A program made the translations under genes and the position numbers. A stretch of DNA of 64,000 bases from Stenotrophomonas maltophilia (GTDB lineage Bacteria; Pseudomonadota; Gammaproteobacteria; Xanthomonadales; Xanthomonadaceae), in the NCBI RefSeq assembly GCF_002138415.1, contig NZ_CP015612.1, positions 908,001 to 972,000 of the forward strand, read 5' to 3'. The notes below the pieces were generated by a model, which made no database searches, was not told the origin of the DNA, and saw only the letters and a program-made list of their open reading frames with translations. This document shows positions 44,375 to 52,617 of the stretch, piece after piece. Within the stretch, counting starts at the first letter, position 1; the number at the start of each line of letters is the position of its first letter.

Positions 44375-45135
44375 GCGCGGAAGCCGTCTTTCCAGTGCCG
44401 GAGACCGGCCATCACGTCGACGTCGTCCACGACGTCACGGCCCAGGTGTGCCGACACCGACGCACGGATCGGTGCAGCGTGCACACGCAGGAAGGGATTG
44501 CAGTCGAATTCGCTGGCCAGGGTTACCGGCAGGGTGGAACGGTCATCGCGGCGCATGGCCAAAGCCTCCTCTTGGCGCTGCCACAAGGCAGCGTTGGCGG
44601 GGTCGACATGCCGCGCGAAGACGGCATTTGACACGGTGTACTCATGAGCGCAACAAAGCAGCAGTTGCGCGGGCAGGGCACCCAGCTTGCGCATCGATGC
44701 CAGCAGCTGGGACGGCGTACCTTCGAACAGGCGTCCACAGCCCAGGCTGAACAACGAATCTCCGCTGAAAAGATGTTCAGCAGTGTGAAACGCGATGTGG
44801 CTGCGGGTATGCCCGGGCACGGATAGTACGTGGAACGTCCGGCCCATTGCCTGAACGCGTTCACCTTCGCCGACCCGCTCGGTTGCCGTGGGAATGCGTT
44901 CTTCGACCGGCGCGACAACCCGCACGCCGGGGAAGCGTGCCTGCAATGCCGGCACGCCACCGATGTGATCGTCGTGGTGATGGGTAAGCAGGATCGTGTC
45001 CACGCGCAGGCCCTGATCGGCCAGCGCGAGCACCGGCACGGCATCGCCGGGGTCGACGACCACGGCAGCACCCTCGTCGTCGATCAGCGTCCAGATGTAG
45101 TTATCCGCAAATGCGGGCAGGGCAGTCAGTCGCAT
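44371..45135 (-). CDS. gloB: Hydroxyacylglutathione hydrolase (glyoxalase II)
   Basis: GloB (254 residues) hydrolyses S-D-lactoylglutathione to lactate and glutathione, the second glyoxalase step in methylglyoxal detoxification. The binuclear metal motif is [17 protein letters not shown]; further ligands are in [13 protein letters not shown] and [19 protein letters not shown], and the glutathione-site histidine pair [12 protein letters not shown]. It begins [17 protein letters not shown] at 45135. Start codon is 11 bases from the divergent methyltransferase start, and the stop overlaps mltD. Confidence 0.96.
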   Translation of the reverse strand: MRLTALPAFADNYIWTLIDDEGAAVVVDPGDAVPVLALADQGLRVDTILLTHHHDDHIGGVPALQARFPGVRVVAPVEERIPTATERVGEGERVQAMGRTFHVLSVPGHTRSHIAFHTAEHLFSGDSLFSLGCGRLFEGTPSQLLASMRKLGALPAQLLLCCAHEYTVSNAVFARHVDPANAALWQRQEEALAMRRDDRSTLPVTLASEFDCNPFLRVHAAPIRASVSAHLGRDVVDDVDVMAGLRHWKDGFRA

Positions 45136-45146
45136 AGAATTGGACC

Positions 45147-45791
45147 ATGCCCGCGCTGCAGAGCACCCGTCAAGCGAGCCAGACCCCGTGGTTCGACAGT
45201 GAACCGGCGGAGGCCTTGCGCGTGCTGGAACGGCAATTGCTGCTGCCGCAGCTGTCGGTGCTGCCCGCACAGCCCTGGCTGTGGATCGCACCAAGTGCGG
45301 CCTGGCTGGACGATGCACAGCTGGGCGGACGCGGTCTGCGCCTGTTCCGGCAGGGGCAGGGCTATGCCGGCGACACCCGCTGTGCGCTGCCGTTGCCGCT
45401 GGCCAATGAAAGCGTCAATGCGATCGTGCTGCAGCATGTCACCGCGGCCGATGCCGACCGGCTGCTCGACGAGTGCGAGCGCGTACTGATGCCGGGCGGC
45501 CACCTGTGGCTGAGCAGCCTCAATCCGTTCAGCCCGTATCGCACGCGTTGGCGCAAGCATGGGCTGGTGGTGCGCACGCCTCAGCGGATCCGCCTGCTGC
45601 TCGGCCGTCATGGGCTGGAGTGCGACGATATGCGTTACCTGGGCCCGCTCTGGCGCGGGGAGGGCAGTCGCCGCCCTGCAGGCTGGGCGCCGCTGCGCGC
45701 GGCCTGCCTGTTCCATGCCGAAAAACGCACGCTGGCCCTGCCTGGGCCGAAACCGCTGCCGGTGCGCTGGCACGGCACCGTAGCTACCTGA
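45147..45791 (+). CDS. SAM-dependent methyltransferase-like protein (YafS-type)
   Basis: A 214-residue protein of the class I SAM-methyltransferase fold. [38 protein letters not shown] gives the motif II/III regions (core strand, [11 protein letters not shown]), but the glycine-rich SAM-binding motif I is poor: the usual GxGxG is not visible in the N-terminal half. That suggests it may be inactive or have an altered SAM site. It is between gloB and rnhA exactly as yafS is in E. coli. Start ATG 45147 is only 11 bases from the divergent gloB start. No clear function. Confidence 0.75.
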   Translation: MPALQSTRQASQTPWFDSEPAEALRVLERQLLLPQLSVLPAQPWLWIAPSAAWLDDAQLGGRGLRLFRQGQGYAGDTRCALPLPLANESVNAIVLQHVTAADADRLLDECERVLMPGGHLWLSSLNPFSPYRTRWRKHGLVVRTPQRIRLLLGRHGLECDDMRYLGPLWRGEGSRRPAGWAPLRAACLFHAEKRTLALPGPKPLPVRWHGTVAT

Positions 45792-45804
45792 TTCTGGAGT
45801 TGTA

Positions 45805-46257
45805 TTGAAAACCATCGAAATCCACACCGACGGTTCCTGCCTTGGCAATCCCGGCCCCGGCGGCTGGGCTGCGCTGCTGCGCTACAAGGGCCACGAGCGC
45901 GAACTGAGCGGTGGCGAAGCGCACACCACCAACAACCGGATGGAGCTGATGGCGGCCATTTCCGGGCTGGAGTCGCTGACCGAGCCGTGCAACATCGTGC
46001 TCTATACCGATTCGCAGTATGTGCGGCAGGGCCTGACCCAGTGGATGCCGGGCTGGATCCGCAAGAACTGGAAGACCGCCGGTGGCGATCCGGTGAAGAA
46101 CCGCGAGCTGTGGGAGCGCCTGCAGGCGGCCACGCTGCGGCACCAGATCGACTGGCGCTGGGTGAAAGGCCACTCCGGCGATCCGGACAATGAGCGGGTG
46201 GACACCCTGGCCCGCAACGCGGCGATCCAGATCCGCGACGCCAGCCCGGTAAACTGA
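45805..46257 (+). CDS. rnhA: Ribonuclease HI
   Basis: A 150-residue enzyme that cleaves RNA in RNA-DNA hybrids. The four acidic catalytic residues are placed: Asp in [17 protein letters not shown], Glu in [14 protein letters not shown], Asp in [13 protein letters not shown] and the C-terminal Asp in [12 protein letters not shown], with the conserved His in WVKGHSG. The start is TTG at 45805, supported by GGAG eight bases upstream and by the family N-terminus [10 protein letters not shown]; no ATG is suitably placed. dnaQ begins four bases after the stop. Confidence 0.96.
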   Translation: MKTIEIHTDGSCLGNPGPGGWAALLRYKGHERELSGGEAHTTNNRMELMAAISGLESLTEPCNIVLYTDSQYVRQGLTQWMPGWIRKNWKTAGGDPVKNRELWERLQAATLRHQIDWRWVKGHSGDPDNERVDTLARNAAIQIRDASPVN

Positions 46258-46261
46258 GCCC

Positions 46262-46993
46262 ATGCGTCAGATCATCCTCGATACCGAAACCACCGGCCTG
46301 GAGTGGAAGAAGGGCAACCGCATCGTCGAAATCGGCTGCGTGGAGCTGTTCAAGCGCCGCCCGACCGGCAACAACTACCACCAGTACATCAAGCCGGACT
46401 GTGAGTTCGAACAGGGCGCGCAGGAAGTCACCGGCCTGACTCTGGAGTTCCTCGATGACAAGCCGGACTTCGCGCAGATCGCCGATGAGTTCCTGGCCTT
46501 CATCGATGGCGCCGAACTGATCATCCATAACGCGGCGTTCGACCTCGGCTTCCTCGACAACGAGCTGTCCCTGCTGGGGCCGCAGTACGGGAAGATCACC
46601 GACCGCTGCACCGTGATCGATACCCTGGTGATGGCGCGCGAGCGCTTCCCGGGCCAGCGCAATTCGCTGGATGCGCTGTGCAAGCGGCTGGGCGTGGACA
46701 ACTCGCACCGTGCACTGCACGGCGGCCTGCTCGATGCGCAGATCCTGGGCGACGTCTACATCGCGCTGACCTCGGGCCAGGAGGAAATCGGCTTCGGCCT
46801 GGGCGATGACGATGGCGGTGCTGCCGGTGCGGCGCTGCAGGCCTTCGACACCAGCAAGCTGCTGCCGCGCCCGCGCGTGGTGGCCACGCCGTCGGAGCTG
46901 GAAGCGCATGCCGCGCGACTGGAGCGGCTGCGCAAGAAGGCTGGCCACGCGCTGTGGGATGGCCCGAAGGTGGAAGAGCCCGCCAGCGCGTAA
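46262..46993 (+). CDS. dnaQ: DNA polymerase III epsilon subunit (proofreading exonuclease)
   Basis: DnaQ (243 residues) is the 3'-5' proofreading exonuclease of the replicative polymerase. The DEDDh motifs are visible: Exo I LDTETTGLEWKKGNRIVEIG, Exo II HNAAFDLGFLDNEL and Exo III HRALHGGLLDAQILGDVY, with the catalytic His of the last. A C-terminal tail of about 60 residues binds the polymerase alpha subunit. Four bases from rnhA, matching the E. coli gloB-yafS-rnhA-dnaQ neighbourhood. Confidence 0.96.
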   Translation: MRQIILDTETTGLEWKKGNRIVEIGCVELFKRRPTGNNYHQYIKPDCEFEQGAQEVTGLTLEFLDDKPDFAQIADEFLAFIDGAELIIHNAAFDLGFLDNELSLLGPQYGKITDRCTVIDTLVMARERFPGQRNSLDALCKRLGVDNSHRALHGGLLDAQILGDVYIALTSGQEEIGFGLGDDDGGAAGAALQAFDTSKLLPRPRVVATPSELEAHAARLERLRKKAGHALWDGPKVEEPASA

Positions 46994-47006
46994 TGCCTGG
47001 GATGGG

Positions 47007-47060
47007 GTAGTGCCGGCCGCTGGCCGGCAGCGCCGCATCCACGCATGGCGTGGATCTACC
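47007..47060. repeat. Two SMAG-type palindromes of different families
   Basis: GTAGTGCCGGCCGCTGGCCGG (from 47007) is the same unit as at 26222; the unit ending ATCCACGCATGGCGTGGATCTAC (to 47059) is the one seen at 32694. They face each other across the dnaQ/PP2C convergent gap. Confidence 0.75.
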
Positions 47061-47062
47061 GG

Positions 47063-47767
47063 TTAGTGGCAGCGCACCAGGATCACGCTGATGTTGTCGC
47101 GGCCGCCGCCATCGAGCGCGGCCGCGACCAGCGTATCCACGCATTCCTGTGCGCTGGCATCCTCGAAGGCGAGGGTGCGGGCGATGCCACGGTCGTCCAC
47201 TTCCTCGGTGAGGCCGTCACTGCACAGCAGCAGCTGCATGCCCGGGCGCAGCTCACCACTGGTGGTGGCCACGTTCAGATGCGCCGGATCGGTCACGCCC
47301 AGCGCCTGGGTGACCACGTTGCGATGCGGATGCGCGCGCGCCTGTTCGGCGGTCAGGTTGCCCTGCGCGACCAGTTCCTGCACCACGCTGTGGTCCTGGC
47401 TGAGCTGGGCCAGTTGCCCGTCGCGCCACAGGTAGGCGCGGCTGTCGCCGACCCAGGCCACTTCATAGCGGTTGCCCTGTACGCGCGCAGCGACCACGGT
47501 GGTGCCCATCGGCAGTGTGTCGTTGCGACGGCGCGAGGCACGGATGATCTCTTCGTCGGCGGTGCGGATGGCCTGCGCCAGTGCTGCGCCGCGGCGGATC
47601 TCGCGCACGATGGTCTCGCGCGCCAGTGCGCTGGCCACTTCACCGCAGGCGTGCCCGCCCATGCCATCGGCCACCAGCCACAGGGCCAGCTCGCTGTCAC
47701 CGTAGTAGGTGTCCTCGTTGAGCTCGCGGCGCATGCCGGGATGGGTGAGGTGTCCGAATTCGATCAT
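47063..47767 (-). CDS. PP2C-family serine/threonine protein phosphatase
   Basis: A 234-residue Mn/Mg-dependent phosphatase (PPM/PP2C family; compare PrpC, Stp1). It begins MIEFGHLTHPGMRRELNEDT, with the conserved Arg and the NED motif, then LWLVADGMGGHACGEVAS (metal Asp), VAWVGDSRAYLWRDGQL, LLLCSDGLTEEVDD and GGGRDNISVILVR. All major metal ligands are present, so it should be active. ATG 47767 is chosen over an earlier in-frame start at 47830 because it gives the family N-terminus. No kinase is next to it; a Hanks-type kinase elsewhere is expected. Confidence 0.92.
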   Translation of the reverse strand: MIEFGHLTHPGMRRELNEDTYYGDSELALWLVADGMGGHACGEVASALARETIVREIRRGAALAQAIRTADEEIIRASRRRNDTLPMGTTVVAARVQGNRYEVAWVGDSRAYLWRDGQLAQLSQDHSVVQELVAQGNLTAEQARAHPHRNVVTQALGVTDPAHLNVATTSGELRPGMQLLLCSDGLTEEVDDRGIARTLAFEDASAQECVDTLVAAALDGGGRDNISVILVRCH

Positions 47768-47930
47768 GGGGCTGGGGCGGGGTGTTGCTGGGGAGACAGG
47801 CATCATCGGGTGGCTGCACGCATCCGGCAAGGCATGCGCTCAGGAAATTTTCACTTCGTTGGCCGGAATGACTTGTCGTCGGCCTCACTTCCTCGTATGA
47901 TGCGCGTCCCCGGTCCGCCGGGGACCACCC

Positions 47931-48021
47931 GGAGAGGTGGCAGAGTGGTTGAATGTACCTGACTCGAAATCAGGCAGGCGTTTATAGCGCCTCGGGGGTT
48001 CGAATCCCCCCCTCTCCGCCA
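47931..48021 (+). tRNA. tRNA-Ser(CGA)
   Basis: 91 nt class II tRNA with long variable arm and encoded CCA; acceptor GGAGAGG/CCTCTCC; anticodon arm CCTGA-CTCGAAA-TCAGG reads CGA. Confidence 0.96.
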
Positions 48022-48066
48022 GATAAAGAAAAAGGGCTGCCTTTCGGCAGCCCTTTTTCTTTATCT
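48021..48066. terminator. 46-base perfect hairpin after tRNA-Ser
   Basis: AGATAAAGAAAAAGGGCTGCC, loop TTTC, and an exact 21-base inverse ending CTTTTTCTTTATCT. It starts on the last base of the tRNA and can terminate both strands; the right arm is also the beginning of the 220-bp tandem repeat. Confidence 0.88.
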
Positions 48067-48605
48067 GGCGCGGGACGCGCCACGCTCTGCGCGTCGCCCC
48101 ACACGTTGCTGCGCAACCTGTGGGCCCCTCCCTTTGCCGGCCTCTCCCCGCCCCTGTCGGGGCAGCCCCTCAACAGAGGGGCTTGTTGCTCCAGATGGTT
48201 CCGTGCGTGGTGGATGGCATTGATGCCCTCCTTGTCTTTGCAGGAACAGAAGAGGCCTGCCGAAAGGCAGCCCTTTTTCTTTATCTGGCGCGGGACGCGC
48301 CACGCTCTGCGCGTCGCCCCACACGTTGCTGCGCAACCTGTGGGCCCCTCCCTTTGCCGGCCTCTCCCCGCCCCTGTCGGGGCAGCCCCTCAACAGAGGG
48401 GCTTGTTGCTCCAGATGGTTCCGTGCGTGGTGGATGGCATTGATGCCTTCCTTGTCTTTGCAGGAACAGAAGAGGCCTGCCGAAAGGCAGCCCTTTTTCT
48501 TTATCTGGCGCGGGACGCGCCACGCTCTGCGCGTCGCCCCACAGGTTGCTGCGCAACCTGTGGGCCCCTCCCTTTGCCGGCCTCTCCCCGCCCCTGTCGG
48601 GGCAG
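48046..48605. repeat. Tandem repeat, 220-bp period, 2.5 copies
   Basis: Units begin at 48046, 48266 and 48486 (GGCAGCCCTTTTTCTTTATCTGG); the third is 120 bases long and ends at 48605. Copies 1 and 2 differ at one base seen by eye (48231 region, CCCTCC against CCTTCC). Inside are GC-rich inverted repeats: CGCG-GGA-CGCG, CACACGTTGC/GCAACCTGTG, CCCCG/CGGGG and GCCCCT/AGGGGC. Every copy ends or begins with a poly-T hairpin. The reading frames across it are not coding-like. Confidence 0.9.
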
Positions 48606-48613
48606 GTGCATCA

Positions 48614-48680
48614 GTAGATCCACGCCATGCGTGGATGCTGTCCTGCCGAGCTGAACCATCCACGCATGGCGTGGATCTAC
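48614..48680. repeat. SMAG dimer (inverted pair)
   Basis: GTAGATCCACGCCATGCGTGG (48614-48636) and its inverse ending GCGTGGATCTAC (48658-48680) face each other upstream of the DUF6165 gene. Confidence 0.8.
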
Positions 48681-48737
48681 CCACTCCACCGCGAGCTGCG
48701 GGTTAAACTGCCTGCATCACCTGCTGGAGCTTTCCCG

Positions 48738-49142
48738 ATGACCGCTGAAATCCTCGTCCCCGTTTCTTTCGGCGAGCTGCTGGACAAGATCTCGATCCTG
48801 CAGATCAAGTCCGAGCGCATCAGCGACGAGGGCAAGCTGGCGAACGTTCGCAAGGAGCTGTCGGCGCTGGAGCAGACCTGGATGGCACACCCGGCGGCGG
48901 TGAAGGACGTCGCCAAGCTGCGTGCCGAGCTGAAGGCGGTCAACGAGCAGCTGTGGGACATCGAGGACGACATCCGCCTGAAAGAGAAGGCGCAGACGTT
49001 CGACCAGGGGTTCATCGACCTGGCGCGCAGCGTCTACCTGCGCAACGACGAACGCGCGCGCATCAAGAAGGCGATCAACCTGGCGCTGGGTTCGGCGTAC
49101 GTGGAAGAGAAGTCGTACCAGGATTACGCGCAGCGCGCGTAA
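48738..49142 (+). CDS. DUF6165 family protein
   Basis: A 134-residue, charged, mostly helical cytoplasmic protein that I recognise as the DUF6165 family; function unknown. It begins MTAEILVPVSFGELLDKISILQ and has two coiled-coil-prone helices (KSERISDEGKLANVRKEL; LRAELKAVNEQLWDIEDD) before the C-terminal basic helix (RNDERARIKKAINL). In other genomes such genes lie near glycosyltransferases and LPS genes. Here it is convergent with a GT9 gene 18 bases away, which fits that association. CTGGAG precedes the ATG by ten bases. Confidence 0.82.
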   Translation: MTAEILVPVSFGELLDKISILQIKSERISDEGKLANVRKELSALEQTWMAHPAAVKDVAKLRAELKAVNEQLWDIEDDIRLKEKAQTFDQGFIDLARSVYLRNDERARIKKAINLALGSAYVEEKSYQDYAQRA

Positions 49143-49160
49143 TCCCGGGCAGCCTGCCGC

Positions 49161-50207
49161 TCACCCCAGGTGGTCGGCGACGTAGCGTTCGAACGCAGCG
49201 ATACCGTCTTCGACGGTGATCAGTTCCATCACATCATCGAACTCGATCTTGGTGCCCCACTTCAGATCGGCGGCCTGCTTGGCCAGGTACTTGCGCGCAG
49301 CGTCGTCGTAGCGGTCCACGCAGTAGCGGCGGTCCGAGTACGGGCCGCTGCGGTTCGGGTTGCTGGCCGCATGCAGGCCCAATACCTTGGCGCCCATCGC
49401 GTTGGCGATGTGCATCGGGCCCGAGTCCGGGGTCATCACCAGGTTGGCGCGGGCGAGCAGGGCGGGCAACTGCTTGAGCGTGTCCTTGCCGACCAGGTCC
49501 AGCGCCGGTGTGTGCAGCTGTGCCTGGATGGCATCGGCCATGCTGCGCTCCAGTTCGCTGCGGCCTCCGCACAGCACCACCTGCCAACCGCGCTGTGCGG
49601 CGTGGTTGGCCACGGCGGCGTAGCGGTCTGCATACCAGTTGCGGCGCACGTGGCTGGAACAGGGCGAGATCATCAGCACCGGGCGGCCATCGTCCTGCCA
49701 CTGCGCGGCGGCCCACTCATATGCGGACTGCGGCACGGCCAGGTCCCAGCTGACCTCGGTCTGGCGCAGGCCAAGGGGTTCACAGAAACTGCCGATGGCA
49801 TCGAGCACATGGATGCCGGGGCGGTCGGCGATGCGTTCGTTGATGAAGAGACCATGCAGGTCCTTGGAGCGGCTGCGGTCATAGCCGATGCGACGCTCTG
49901 CGGGAATGAAGGCCGACAGCAGGTTGGCGCGGAACGCCACCTGCATCTGCAGCAGCGCTTCGAAGCGCCCCGGCGGCAGCTGCCTGCGCAGTTCCTTGAC
50001 CCCGGCCATGCCGCTCTTCTTGTCGTAGGCATGGAAGGTGACGCCGGGCAGGCCGTCGAGCAGCTTGTGGCCGGCCTTGTCGATGATCCAGTGGATCGGC
50101 GTGTCCGGACGCGCAGCCTGCAGGGTGCGCACCAGGGGCACCACGTGGGTGACATCGCCGAGTGCGGACAGGCGCAGGAGGCACAAGGAGGAGGACGCTG
50201 ATGCCAT
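49161..50207 (-). CDS. GT9-family (heptosyltransferase-like) glycosyltransferase
   Basis: A 348-residue GT-B glycosyltransferase of family 9. It opens [22 protein letters not shown], the ADP-heptose-type phosphate loop, contains [10 protein letters not shown] and [19 protein letters not shown], and the C-terminal NDP-sugar site [22 protein letters not shown]. Family 9 proteins add heptose to LPS core, but xanthomonad cores are reported to lack heptose, so I call it at family level only. It is head-to-head with kdkA, 20 bases apart, supporting a role in the LPS inner core. Confidence 0.85.
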   Translation of the reverse strand: MASASSSLCLLRLSALGDVTHVVPLVRTLQAARPDTPIHWIIDKAGHKLLDGLPGVTFHAYDKKSGMAGVKELRRQLPPGRFEALLQMQVAFRANLLSAFIPAERRIGYDRSRSKDLHGLFINERIADRPGIHVLDAIGSFCEPLGLRQTEVSWDLAVPQSAYEWAAAQWQDDGRPVLMISPCSSHVRRNWYADRYAAVANHAAQRGWQVVLCGGRSELERSMADAIQAQLHTPALDLVGKDTLKQLPALLARANLVMTPDSGPMHIANAMGAKVLGLHAASNPNRSGPYSDRRYCVDRYDDAARKYLAKQAADLKWGTKIEFDDVMELITVEDGIAAFERYVADHLG

Positions 50208-50227
50208 GTGTTGTTAGACTCAATGAA

Positions 50228-50977
50228 ATGGTCGCATTCGACGCCAATGAAGCGCTGACGCCATGCCGCGAGGGTCGCGGCATCGGGGCCATTCTGTTCG
50301 ACCGCGAGCGCCTGCGGCAAGCCGAGATCGGCCTGTTCTCGCCCCAGCACTGGGGCAGCAGGGCCCGGCCGGTAGGGGACGGTGGTCGTGGCAGCGCCTG
50401 GTTCATCGATGCGCCGTTCGGCGCCAGCGTACTGCGCCACTACCTGCGCGGCGGCATGGCGGCCAGGATCAGCCACGACCAGTACCTCTGGCGCGGCGCG
50501 GACCGGACCCGCAGTTTCGCCGAATTCCGGCTGATGCGCGCCCTGCGCGAGAAGAAGTTGCCGGTGCCCCGGCCACTGGCGGCGTTCTACATGCGCGAGG
50601 GCCTGCGCTACCGGGCCGCGATCCTGATGGAGCGGATCGAGGGTGTCCGTTCGCTGGCCGACCGCGCGCTGGTCGCCGGCCGGGGCGCACCGTGGGAGGA
50701 GACCGGGCGGCTGATCGCCCGCTTTCACCGTGCCGGCCTGGACCATGCTGACCTCAACGCGCACAACATCCTGTTCGACGGCAACGGCCATGGCTGGCTG
50801 ATCGACTTCGACCGCGGGGTGATCCGCATTCCGGCGACCGCCTGGCGCGAACGCAACCTCAAGCGCCTGCTGCGCTCGTTGATCAAGCTGCGCGGCGAGC
50901 GCAGCGTGGAAGACGTGCAGAAGGACTACGCGCGGCTGCGCCGCGCCTATGACATGGCCTGGAACCGAGGCACCTGA
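50228..50977 (+). CDS. kdkA: 3-deoxy-D-manno-octulosonic acid kinase
   Basis: KdkA (249 residues) phosphorylates the inner-core Kdo on lipid A at O-4, replacing a second Kdo in organisms with a single phosphorylated Kdo. The kinase-like core is visible: catalytic loop [17 protein letters not shown] and metal loop [11 protein letters not shown], with [10 protein letters not shown] and AILMERIEG earlier. ATG 50228 gives [10 protein letters not shown], matching the family; ATG 50201 is also in frame but would extend into the divergent GT9 promoter region. Its last base is the first of the next start (TGATG), so the MBL-fold gene is coupled. Confidence 0.93.
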   Translation: MVAFDANEALTPCREGRGIGAILFDRERLRQAEIGLFSPQHWGSRARPVGDGGRGSAWFIDAPFGASVLRHYLRGGMAARISHDQYLWRGADRTRSFAEFRLMRALREKKLPVPRPLAAFYMREGLRYRAAILMERIEGVRSLADRALVAGRGAPWEETGRLIARFHRAGLDHADLNAHNILFDGNGHGWLIDFDRGVIRIPATAWRERNLKRLLRSLIKLRGERSVEDVQKDYARLRRAYDMAWNRGT

Positions 50978-51744
50978 TGGACTGGTCGTTGCGTTTCCTC
51001 GGCGTCGGCAATGCGTCGGCGGTCGAGCTGGGGTCGCCGATGTCGGTGATCGAACGGGACGGGCGTCCGTGGCTGACCATCGACTGCGGCGGTGAAGGCC
51101 TGACCGCGTTCAAGGCGCACTACGGGCACATGCCGCAGGCGTTGTTCGTCACCCATGTGCACCTGGACCATGTGGCGGGCTTCGAGCGGCTGTTCGTCGA
51201 TACCTTCTTCAATGCGCACCGACGCGGCAAGGTACGCCTGTACGTGCCCGCCACGGTGGTGCCGCTGCTGCACAAGCGCATCGGGGATTACCCGAACGTG
51301 CTGGCCGAGGGCGGCGCCAACTTCTGGGATGCGTTCCAGCTGATCGTGGTGGGCGAGGCGTTCTGGCATGAGGGCGTGCGCCTGGAAGTGTTCCCGGTGC
51401 GCCACCATTGGCCGGAGACGGCCTATGGCCTGCGCCTGCAGGGCGCGCTGACCTGGAGCGGCGATACCCGGCCGGTTCCGGAGATGCTGGCCCGCTTCGC
51501 CAATGACAACGAACTGATCGCGCACGACTGTGGCCTGCACGGCAACCCGTCGCATACCGGCGTGGACGACCTGGAGCGCGAGTACAGCGCGGAGCTGCAG
51601 GCGCGGATGATGCTCTACCACTATGCAAGCGTGGCCGATGGCCACGCGCTGGCCGCGCGGGGGCACCGCGTCGCGCAGCCGGGGCAGTGCGTGCCGCTGG
51701 CCAATCCCACTGCACCGCACGTGCTGGTGCAGGATCCGCCGTGA
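50977..51744 (+). CDS. MBL-fold metallo-hydrolase
   Basis: A 255-residue metallo-beta-lactamase-fold hydrolase. The zinc motif LFVTHVHLDHVAGFERL has HxHxDH; later ligands include the His of FPVRHHWPETAYGL and the Asp/His near IAHDCGLHGNPSHTG. The fold resembles RNase Z or cyclic-phosphodiesterase-like MBL proteins more than beta-lactamases. It overlaps kdkA (one base) and the DUF4440 gene (four bases), so the three form one translation-coupled unit. A role connected with LPS or envelope turnover is inference. Confidence 0.85.
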   Translation: MDWSLRFLGVGNASAVELGSPMSVIERDGRPWLTIDCGGEGLTAFKAHYGHMPQALFVTHVHLDHVAGFERLFVDTFFNAHRRGKVRLYVPATVVPLLHKRIGDYPNVLAEGGANFWDAFQLIVVGEAFWHEGVRLEVFPVRHHWPETAYGLRLQGALTWSGDTRPVPEMLARFANDNELIAHDCGLHGNPSHTGVDDLEREYSAELQARMMLYHYASVADGHALAARGHRVAQPGQCVPLANPTAPHVLVQDPP

Positions 51745-52130
51745 GCGGTGCTGGCCAGCCCGCCGACGCGGCGCTGGCTGCCGAGCTGGAGGCGCTGGAA
51801 CGCGCGCTGCATGCGCCGCAGGTGCGGGCCGATCGCGAGCAACTGGCGGCACTTCTGGACGAGGATTTCAGCGAGATCGGCAGTTCGGGGCAATGCTACG
51901 GCCGTGATGCGGCGTTGCAGGAGATCCCGCTGGAGCGCGCGCAGGTGCTGATCGAATCGGAACAGTACGCGGTGTGGCTGTTGGACAAGGATCTGGCCCA
52001 GGTGCGCTACCGCAGCCGCTATCACCTCGATGGCCAGGCGCAACGCTGGGTGCTGCGCAGCTCGCTGTGGCGCCGGCATGGGCAACGGTGGCGCGTGGTG
52101 TTCCATCAGGGCACGCCCGAGGCACGGTAG
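51741..52130 (+). CDS. DUF4440 (SnoaL/NTF2-like) small protein
   Basis: A 129-residue protein of the NTF2-like cone fold (DUF4440). Signs are an N-terminal helix (LAAELEALERALHAPQVR), the segment LAALLDEDFSEIGSSGQCYGRDAAL typical of DUF4440 (a DxDFxExGxSG pattern), and antiparallel strands to WRVVFHQGTP. Members are diverse and often ligand-binding rather than enzymatic. The start is GTG 51741, overlapping the MBL gene stop in GTGA; a 5' extension would be in the overlapped gene. It is the last gene of the kdkA unit. Confidence 0.8.
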   Translation: MSGAGQPADAALAAELEALERALHAPQVRADREQLAALLDEDFSEIGSSGQCYGRDAALQEIPLERAQVLIESEQYAVWLLDKDLAQVRYRSRYHLDGQAQRWVLRSSLWRRHGQRWRVVFHQGTPEAR

Positions 52131-52163
52131 CGCGGGGCCATGCCCGGTGAAGAATGTGTAGCC

Positions 52164-52202
52164 GGGGTCAGATCCCTTTGCCATGCAAAGGGATCTGACC
52201 CC
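52164..52202. repeat. 39-base perfect palindrome
   Basis: GGGGTCAGATCCCTTTGC, loop CAT, and an exact 18-base inverse. It lies 34 bases after the DUF4440 stop and 18 bases beyond the 3' end of the SRP RNA gene. It could terminate both but lacks a T run; symmetry and the AAAGGGAT core resemble the palindrome at 5223. Confidence 0.8.
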
Positions 52203-52219
52203 AGTGCGGAAAAGGCGAT

Positions 52220-52322
52220 GGCCCCGCCGGCTGACCTCGGCGCCCGCGTCGATCGATACCGTTGCTGCCTTCCGGCCCTGGCGGGATTTTCGACCTAGCG
52301 TCGCGAGGGGCCGACGGGGCCA
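52220..52322 (-). ncRNA. ffs: 4.5S RNA of the signal recognition particle (small bacterial type)
   Basis: The minus strand carries the SRP domain IV signature, a hairpin of the form CAGGGCCGGAAGGCAGCAAC (near 52262-52282), with the GGAA tetraloop and the asymmetric loop that binds Ffh. Its ends, GGCCCCGTCGG and CCGGCGGGGCC, pair to close the rod. Length near 103 bases. It binds Ffh and FtsY and brings inner-membrane proteins to the Sec translocon. Ends are set by the closing stem, not by experiment. Confidence 0.85.
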
Positions 52323-52532
52323 CCATAGAGACGTTGGCCGCCCAGTAGGCGGCCGGTTCACGGATCAGGGGAAGCAGCGCGCGATGCGCCGGAGACCACA
52401 GCCGGACTGCACATCGGCTGGCCGATGGCAGACGGCAACTATAGCGCAGGCAGGTACATCGACGCCAGCTTCGTGCACTGAATCGGCTGTAACCCGCGTC
52501 TGCCGGCAACGCCCCGCGCCGACCGGCGTTGC
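52323..52532. other. Divergent region between SRP RNA and the SMR exporter
   Basis: 210 bases with no gene. It must hold the SRP RNA promoter on the minus strand (a CTATAG hexamer near 52440-52446 is one candidate) and the exporter's upstream promoter sequences. Confidence 0.4.
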
Positions 52533-52538
52533 TAGAAT
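52533..52538 (+). promoter_or_regulatory. Candidate -10 box of the guanidine-regulated exporter
   Basis: TAGAAT, nine bases before the first riboswitch hairpin, which would put the transcript start near 52545. Confidence 0.5.
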
Positions 52539-52544
52539 GCCGGC

Positions 52545-52596
52545 CAGGAGGAACGACCTCCCCCACATCGGGAATCAATGACCAGGACGGCCTGGC
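52545..52596 (+). promoter_or_regulatory. Guanidine-II riboswitch (mini-ykkC)
   Basis: Two short hairpins with the conserved ACGR loops: GGAGG-AACGA-CCTCC (52547-52561) and CCAGG-ACGG-CCTGG (52582-52595), the latter a perfect 5-bp stem around ACGG. They are joined by a 20-base linker. The second lies 22 bases before the exporter ATG, so ligand binding can control access to the GAGGAGGG ribosome-binding site. The first hairpin's CCTCCCC could sequester that site when guanidinium is absent; this is a model. Confidence 0.85.
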
Positions 52597-52617
52597 CCTA
52601 CCAAGAGGAGGGCTGTC

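Noticed and set aside
48061..48706. Open frames on both strands through the 220-bp repeat (91-207 codons)
   Set aside because: They owe their length to the repeat; the translations repeat themselves, cross poly-T hairpins and show no family features.
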